Below are positions 42,332-47,421 of a DNA stretch of 47,421 bases, piece by piece. The stretch's first letter is position 1. Each line of letters starts with the position of its first letter. The stretch comes from Terriglobia bacterium (GTDB lineage: Bacteria > Acidobacteriota > Terriglobia > JAIQFV01): assembly GCA_020072965.1 (NCBI GenBank), contig JAIQFY010000041.1, positions 1-47,421 on the forward strand. The letters run 5' to 3'. Below the pieces are notes generated by a model that ran no database searches, was not told the origin of the DNA, and worked only from the letters and a program-made list of their open reading frames with translations. A program made the position numbers and the translations under genes.

Positions 42332-44647
42332 ATGTCCGAACCAGTTACACTCACCATCAATGAGAAACAGATAACCGTTCCTGCGGGCACGCTCCTCATC
42401 GAGGCTGCCCGCCAGAATGACATCCGCATTCCATCCTTCTGTTATGTCAAAGACCTGACATTGCAGGCGGCCTGCCGCATGTGCCTGGTGGAAGTCGAAA
42501 AAGCGCCGAAGTTGCAGGTGGCCTGCACCACCGTGTGCATGAACGGCATGGTGGTACGGACGGAGTCCAAACCGGTGATTGAGGCCCGCCGGGCGGTCCT
42601 TGAATTCATCCTGACCAATCATCCGCTCGATTGTCCCGTCTGCGACAAGGGAGGCGAGTGTGAACTGCAGGACATGACCTTCAAGTATGGTCCCGGAACC
42701 AGCCGCTTCATCGAGGAGAAAGAGCATCAGCCGGAACAGCAGGTCTCTCCCATCATTTTTTTTGATGCCCCCCGGTGCATCCTGTGTTACCGCTGCGTGC
42801 GGATCTGTGATGAGGGGATGGATGTGAAGGCCCTGGAGCCGATTGGCCGGGGTGTCAAGACGATCATCGGCACAGGTCACGACACCCTCGATTGTGAAGA
42901 CTGCGGGAACTGCATCGACATCTGTCCGGTGGGAGCGATCACGTCAAACCAGTATCGCTATAAGACCCGCCCCTGGGAACTCAAGTATTTTGGGACCGTA
43001 TGCACTCATTGCTCCAACGGGTGTAAGACCACCCTGTCGGTGCGCAACAATGAAATCATCCGGGCCAACAACCGCGATCGAACCGGCATCAACGAAGAGT
43101 TTCTATGCGTGAAAGGACGTTTCGGATTTGATTATGTGGGCAGCGGGGACCGGTTGAAGACCCCATTGATTCGTCGAGGCGGGACCTTGCAGCCGGCCTC
43201 CTGGGAGGAAGCCCTCGGATATGTGGCCGACCGGCTGGGTGAGATCCGGGAGCACACCGGCCCGGACTCCATCGGCGCCCTGGGTTCTCCTCGCCTGACC
43301 AATGAAGAGAATTACCTGCTTCAGAAGTTCATGCGGCAGATTGTGGGGACCAACAACCTCGATCATCGCCGCACGGCCGACTACGCTTCGCTGGAAGTCG
43401 CGCTGGCAAGAAATCAAAAACCGGAGGCGCTCTTGAACGTCGATCAAATCAAGACCGCCCCGACCCTTCTCGTCATCGGGGATGATCCGACCACCCAGCA
43501 GCCCCTGGTGGCGTTCAATATTCGATTCGCCGTGCGGCGGCATGAGGCACGGGTCTTCATCATCAACTCGAAGCCGGTCAAACTGCTCCGCCAGGCAGTG
43601 GCCTCTTTGATATTGAAGGAGGGGTCCGAGGCGGCCCTGGTGGCGTATCTGGCCCGGCGTGAGGGTTCCACGTTGGACAAGGTGGCGGCGGAAACCGGAC
43701 TTCCCGGCGAGTTGATTGAGACGTTTGAAAAGGAGCTTCGGGCGTCCAGTGATGTTGCGATTATCTTTGGAGCTGAGGTCCGGGGCCCGGCAATTCACGA
43801 TCTCGTTGATTTCGGCGCCTCTCTGGCTGGGATCACGCGCTACCTGGCCCTATCCGATTTCCCCAATTCTCGCGGGGCCCTGGATATGGGCGTCGTCCCC
43901 AACCTGCTCCCGGGGTACGCTCCCTTAGGCGGAGAATCGGCGAGTGCTCGCCTTGAAGAGGTGTGGCGGGGCAGTATCGCCCGGCAGCACGGTCTTTCGG
44001 AGCCTGAAATGATGGAGGCCATCTCGACCGGTCGAATGAAGGCGATGTTGCTGTTTGCCGCCAATCCGCTGGAAAATCCATCGAACCCACTGGATCGATC
44101 AAGCGGTCCTGCGCTGGGTGCAACACTCGGGAAGCTGGATTTGTTGGTCGTTTCAGATTTGTTCTTGACCGAAACGGCCCGGCAGGCCCATGTGGTTTTA
44201 CCTGCCGCCTCCTTTGCCGAGAAAGAGGGGACGATGACAAACTGCGGCGGGCAGGTCCAGCGTCTCCAGCGTGCCGTGCTTCCGCCGGGTGAGGCGAAGT
44301 CCGATCTGGATATGATCGTCGACCTCGCCCGAGCCTGCGGAGCACTCAACTGGATGCATGGGCCCTGGAGCAGCGTCTTGAAAGAGATTGCGTTGGTCAA
44401 CCCGGGATATGGAGAGGTGACCCCGCGAGCCTTACTTCAGGGAGGCATTCCCCAAACCACACTGGCGGCATCCAGGGAGGCTTTGCCGGACATAGCGGAT
44501 TTGAACGCCCTGGCCGAGTCCATCCGCTCCAACCGAAGCCGTTCACTGTACGCCTCCGGCTCGCTGGCATTGCACAGTCACACCCTGGTCCAACTGGAGC
44601 CTCGTGCCGCGGTGCAGCAGGACTTTGTCGAGAGATACCAGATGTAA
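42332..44647 (+). CDS. nuoG: NADH-quinone oxidoreductase subunit G
   Basis: The 771 residues start at MSEPVTL (42332). The N-terminal 2Fe-2S domain has Cys 37, 48, 51 and 65. The HPLDCPVCDKGGEC segment binds cluster N5, and CILCYRCVRIC with CEDCGNCIDICPVG binds further 4Fe-4S centres. CTHCSNGCKTTLSV begins the molybdopterin-oxidoreductase-like domain, which in this family carries no molybdenum. The rest (about 230-771) is the long, weakly conserved C-terminal part. It passes electrons from NuoF toward NuoI, which is not in the operon. Confidence 0.95.
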   Translation: MSEPVTLTINEKQITVPAGTLLIEAARQNDIRIPSFCYVKDLTLQAACRMCLVEVEKAPKLQVACTTVCMNGMVVRTESKPVIEARRAVLEFILTNHPLDCPVCDKGGECELQDMTFKYGPGTSRFIEEKEHQPEQQVSPIIFFDAPRCILCYRCVRICDEGMDVKALEPIGRGVKTIIGTGHDTLDCEDCGNCIDICPVGAITSNQYRYKTRPWELKYFGTVCTHCSNGCKTTLSVRNNEIIRANNRDRTGINEEFLCVKGRFGFDYVGSGDRLKTPLIRRGGTLQPASWEEALGYVADRLGEIREHTGPDSIGALGSPRLTNEENYLLQKFMRQIVGTNNLDHRRTADYASLEVALARNQKPEALLNVDQIKTAPTLLVIGDDPTTQQPLVAFNIRFAVRRHEARVFIINSKPVKLLRQAVASLILKEGSEAALVAYLARREGSTLDKVAAETGLPGELIETFEKELRASSDVAIIFGAEVRGPAIHDLVDFGASLAGITRYLALSDFPNSRGALDMGVVPNLLPGYAPLGGESASARLEEVWRGSIARQHGLSEPEMMEAISTGRMKAMLLFAANPLENPSNPLDRSSGPALGATLGKLDLLVVSDLFLTETARQAHVVLPAASFAEKEGTMTNCGGQVQRLQRAVLPPGEAKSDLDMIVDLARACGALNWMHGPWSSVLKEIALVNPGYGEVTPRALLQGGIPQTTLAASREALPDIADLNALAESIRSNRSRSLYASGSLALHSHTLVQLEPRAAVQQDFVERYQM

Positions 44648-44697
44648 CACCATCGAACGATCCCATCTCAGTTTCTAAGCAGCGTGACCCGACGTTC

Positions 44698-45741
44698 ATG
44701 AGTGAATTTTCATCGTTTCTTCTGGGCACCACCATTAAATGCATTGTGGTTATTGCTGTGCTCATCGGGGCGGTGGCCTACACCACCTGGCTGGAGCGAA
44801 AGGTGGTCGCCCATCTTCAGATCCGTTGGGGTCCCTCCCGCGTGGGCTGGCATGGGCTCCTTCAGCCCATCGCGGACGTGTTGAAACTTCTGTTGAAAGA
44901 AGACATGACCCCGGGGCAGGCTTCAAAATTCTTATACGTGCTGGCTCCGTTGATCGCCTTCGTTCCCGCCGCGCTTTCGATCACAGTGATCCCGTTCGGC
45001 AACGTCGCGCATTTTGGCTCCCAAACCGTTCGCTTCCAGATCACGGATCTGAACGTCGGCATCCTCTTTATCTTTGCCGTCACGTCGGTGGGAGTCTACG
45101 GGGTCGCCCTCGGGGGCTGGGCCTCGAATAACAAGTATTCCCTGATGGGCGGCCTGCGTTCGTCGGCCCAGATGATCAGCTACGAGCTGTCGCTGGGCCT
45201 TTCAGTCGTCAGCGTCCTTCTGGTGACCGGGACATTGAGCCTGGGACAAATCGTGGATCTTCAGGGGGGCCGGTGGTTTGGAATTATTCCCAAATGGAAC
45301 ATTTTCGTGTTTCCCCTGTTTATCAGCTTCTTCACGTATTTTGTGAGCGCCATCGCAGAAACGAATCGTTTACCCTTCGATCTGCCGGAAGCCGAGAATG
45401 AGCTGGTGGCGGGATTTCACACCGAATACAGCTCGATGAAGTTCGGGATGTTTTTCCTGACTGAATACATCAACATGATCACCGTCTCCGCCATCGCAAC
45501 CACGCTTTTTTTTGGCGGCTGGCATGGTCCCACGTTTGGGCCGCTTTGGCTGCGCGGGATATTGCCACTGTTCTGGTTTGTCTCGAAGATCGTGGCGTTC
45601 CTGCTCTTTTATATCTGGACGCGGGGAACTTTGCCGCGTTTTCGATATGATCAACTCATGGCATTCGGCTGGAAATTCCTGGTGCCGCTATCGCTCGCCA
45701 ATGTCGTTCTGACCAGCCTGGTGGTGGCCTGGCGGGCCTGA
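44698..45741 (+). CDS. nuoH: NADH-quinone oxidoreductase subunit H
   Basis: This membrane subunit forms the quinone entrance. The 347 residues have about eight TM segments. Conserved parts are TTWLERKVVAHLQIRWGPSRVGWHGLLQPIADVLKLLLKED near the start and ETNRLPFDLPEAENELVAGFHTEYSSMKFGMFFLTEY. It follows nuoG by 50 bases. The next gene is nuoJ, with no nuoI in the 106 bases between. Confidence 0.97.
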   Translation: MSEFSSFLLGTTIKCIVVIAVLIGAVAYTTWLERKVVAHLQIRWGPSRVGWHGLLQPIADVLKLLLKEDMTPGQASKFLYVLAPLIAFVPAALSITVIPFGNVAHFGSQTVRFQITDLNVGILFIFAVTSVGVYGVALGGWASNNKYSLMGGLRSSAQMISYELSLGLSVVSVLLVTGTLSLGQIVDLQGGRWFGIIPKWNIFVFPLFISFFTYFVSAIAETNRLPFDLPEAENELVAGFHTEYSSMKFGMFFLTEYINMITVSAIATTLFFGGWHGPTFGPLWLRGILPLFWFVSKIVAFLLFYIWTRGTLPRFRYDQLMAFGWKFLVPLSLANVVLTSLVVAWRA

Positions 45742-45847
45742 GGTCTCTCGACTCCCGGGAAGGGAAAGGCATGGCAGAAATTCTCCTGCAGCGATGCCGC
45801 CTGTTCGGGTTCCACTTTTGAATCCGCAGTAACACTTTGAGTTCCTG

Positions 45848-46342
45848 ATGCAGACGATAGTTTTTTTTATCTTCGCGTTTATCGCGGTCGCGGCGGCGAT
45901 CAATATGCTTGTCCAGAAGCATCCCATCCACAGCGCCTTGTCGCTGATTGTGGTCATGGCGATGCTTTCGATATTCTATGTCATGCTCTATGCTGAATTC
46001 CTCGCCGTGGTGCAGGTGATTGTGTATGCAGGGGCCATCATGGTGCTCTTTGTGTTTGTCATCATGTTGTTGAACCCGAGGGAAGAGAGCCACAGGACGC
46101 GCCAGAACCGTTTCCTGCTTGTGGCAGGCGTTCCTCTGGGCCTCTGCCTGATGGCGGAGATTGTCATCCTCTTGAGGCGGGCCCCCCTGGGGGAGAACGA
46201 GACCGGCCGGCAGCTGGTGGGTACTACGGAGGCCGTGGGGCGGGTTTTGTTTACGGACTATCTGTTGCCCTTTGAGTTCATTTCCGTATTGATCCTGATT
46301 GCGATTCTGGGCGCAGTGGTCCTGACGAAACGGGAATTGTAG
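45848..46342 (+). CDS. nuoJ: NADH-quinone oxidoreductase subunit J
   Basis: The 164-residue membrane subunit has five TM segments (about 3-23, 28-50, 53-75, 90-112, 138-160). The conserved AEFLAVVQVIVYAGAIMVLFVFVIMLLNPREE lies in the middle. It directly precedes nuoK, as usual. Confidence 0.95.
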   Translation: MQTIVFFIFAFIAVAAAINMLVQKHPIHSALSLIVVMAMLSIFYVMLYAEFLAVVQVIVYAGAIMVLFVFVIMLLNPREESHRTRQNRFLLVAGVPLGLCLMAEIVILLRRAPLGENETGRQLVGTTEAVGRVLFTDYLLPFEFISVLILIAILGAVVLTKREL

Positions 46343-46397
46343 GTGAAATCGTTTGTAGACGTCCCGGTGGGGCGTCTCGGAGAATGAGAACACGACG

Positions 46398-46700
46398 ATG
46401 GTTCCACTGAATTACTTTCTGATTCTCGCAGCCATTCTGTTTTGCCTGGGGGTGATTGGCTTCGTCATGAAGCGCAATCTCATCACCATGTTCATGTCGA
46501 TCGAATTAATGTTGAACTCGGTCAATCTGACCTTTGTGGCCTTTTCCCGCCACATCAACGTACTGAGTGGACAGATCTTCGTTTTCTTCGTGATGGTGAT
46601 TGCGGCCGCGGAAGCCGCCGTGGGGTTGGCGATCATCGTGGCCTTCTATCGCAACCGCGAATCGTTGAATGTAGATGAAGTGGACCGGATGAAGTTGTAA
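46398..46700 (+). CDS. nuoK: NADH-quinone oxidoreductase subunit K
   Basis: The 100 residues with three TM segments match the small antiporter-like subunit. Key acidic positions are seen in LITMFMSIELMLNSVNLTF (Glu) and MVIAAAEAAVGLAIIV (Glu), which carry protons in this family. It lies between nuoJ and nuoL. Confidence 0.96.
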   Translation: MVPLNYFLILAAILFCLGVIGFVMKRNLITMFMSIELMLNSVNLTFVAFSRHINVLSGQIFVFFVMVIAAAEAAVGLAIIVAFYRNRESLNVDEVDRMKL

Positions 46701-46780
46701 ACGGGCGTGGGGATGGCCTGGACGCCACCGCTGCAACGATGGGTGCCCGCGTGGAATCAAAGTTGAACCTCTAAGAGAAT

Positions 46781-47421
46781 ATGAACTCGACTACCCACCT
46801 TTGGCTGATCCCGATCCTTCCGTTGATCGGAGCGGCCTTGAACGGCCTGTGGGGCCGCAAGCTCCCGAAGGCCTGGGTGTCGATTGTCGCTATCGGCTGC
46901 ACCGGGCTCTCCTGTGCGCTCGCCATTTTTGAAATTGTGGCGTTCAATGATTCCTTCCCGCTGATTGAGCGGCACTTCACCTGGATCCAGGCGGGGACTC
47001 TTCGCGTGGGGTACGACCTCCTCCTGGACCCCTTGTCTTCGGTAATGGTGCTGGTGGTGACCGTCGTCGGATTGTTGATCCATATTTACAGCATCGGATA
47101 CATGGCCCATGAGGAGGGCCCCCACCACGGCGGGTACTATCGCTTCTTCTCTTACATCAATCTCTTCATGTTTGCCATGTTGACCCTGGTCCTGGCAAAC
47201 AACTATGTCCTGATGTTTGTCGGTTGGGAAGGGGTGGGCCTCTGCTCCTATCTGCTCATCGGGTTTTATTTTCGCAAGAAGAGCGCTGCCGACGCCGGGA
47301 AAAAGGCTTTTATCACCACGCGGATTGGGGATTTTGGCTTCTCGTTAGGCGTGTTTTTTATTTTTTGGCTCTTCGGGACGTTCGATTTTCAGCCCATCTT
47401 TCATAAGGCCGCCACCATGCC
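46781..47421 (+). CDS. nuoL: NADH-quinone oxidoreductase subunit L, 3'-truncated by the window
   Basis: The frame opens at the ATG at 46781 and stays open to the window end: 213 codons of a protein normally over 600. TM segments alternate from the start (LWLIPILPLIGAALNG). The antiporter signatures YYRFFSYINLFMFAMLTLVLANNYVLMFVGWEGVGLCSYLLIGFY and DAGKKAFITTRIGDFGF are present (Glu in WEG, Lys in KKAF). It is the distal proton-pumping subunit. Confidence 0.95.
   Translation, partial: MNSTTHLWLIPILPLIGAALNGLWGRKLPKAWVSIVAIGCTGLSCALAIFEIVAFNDSFPLIERHFTWIQAGTLRVGYDLLLDPLSSVMVLVVTVVGLLIHIYSIGYMAHEEGPHHGGYYRFFSYINLFMFAMLTLVLANNYVLMFVGWEGVGLCSYLLIGFYFRKKSAADAGKKAFITTRIGDFGFSLGVFFIFWLFGTFDFQPIFHKAATM

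Overview
The window reads as a single, mostly chromosomal stretch of moderately high GC. The best taxonomic clue is the secreted protein at 35600-36568, which looks like the VWFA-related family typical of Acidobacteriota. The FHVQTEDRG-type protein at 37238-37858 and the dispersed short intergenic palindromes fit that assignment. It is an inference from gene content; no 16S gene is present.

Layout. (1) 1-1029: a Crp/Fnr-type regulator with two palindromes in its promoter region. (2) 1121-10170, minus strand: a housekeeping block that reads, in order of transcription, TPR lipoprotein-like secreted protein, ispE, tRNA-Gln(UUG), prs, rplY, pth, rpsF, rpsR, rplI, a terminator, then dnaB. A good sigma70-type promoter (10142-10170) heads it. 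(3) 10271-12401, plus strand: alanine racemase and RadC. (4) 12630-17219, minus strand: a four-gene MacAB/LolCDE-like ABC export operon (two permeases, membrane-fusion protein, ATPase). (5) 17671-20594, plus strand: a pair of M16 peptidases, one catalytic and one lacking the zinc site. (6) 20595-26812: an accessory island. It holds two REP-associated transposases (RAYTs), each flanked by its own inverted repeat, and a third RAYT remnant. It also holds an IS110-family tail, a 151-bp MITE-like element, a decapitated MepA-like peptidase with a secreted partner, and a secreted EreA/ChaN-like protein. A second, diverged copy of the junction between the 3' ends of the two flanking genes (M16 and guaA) lies inside it. 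(7) 26813-32842, minus strand: guaA, a PLP aminotransferase, a membrane protein, pssA, psd (phosphatidylethanolamine synthesis) and a YdcH-like small protein. (8) 32900-33441: a 270-bp non-coding element built from five inverted repeats. (9) 33442-37858, minus strand: anti-sigma/ECF sigma pair, VWFA-like protein, thiS and a hypothetical protein. (10) 37947-47421, plus strand: a complex I operon, nuoA-C-D-EF(fused)-G-H-J-K-L, starting from a clear promoter and running off the end.

The most notable points are the duplicated M16/guaA junction bracketing the RAYT island, the two RAYT elements with matching terminal inverted repeats, and the absence of nuoB and nuoI from an otherwise ordered nuo operon that also has a nuoE-nuoF fusion. 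The 33119-33388 palindrome element and the possible peptidoglycan-hydrolase/partner pair cut by a RAYT element also stand out.
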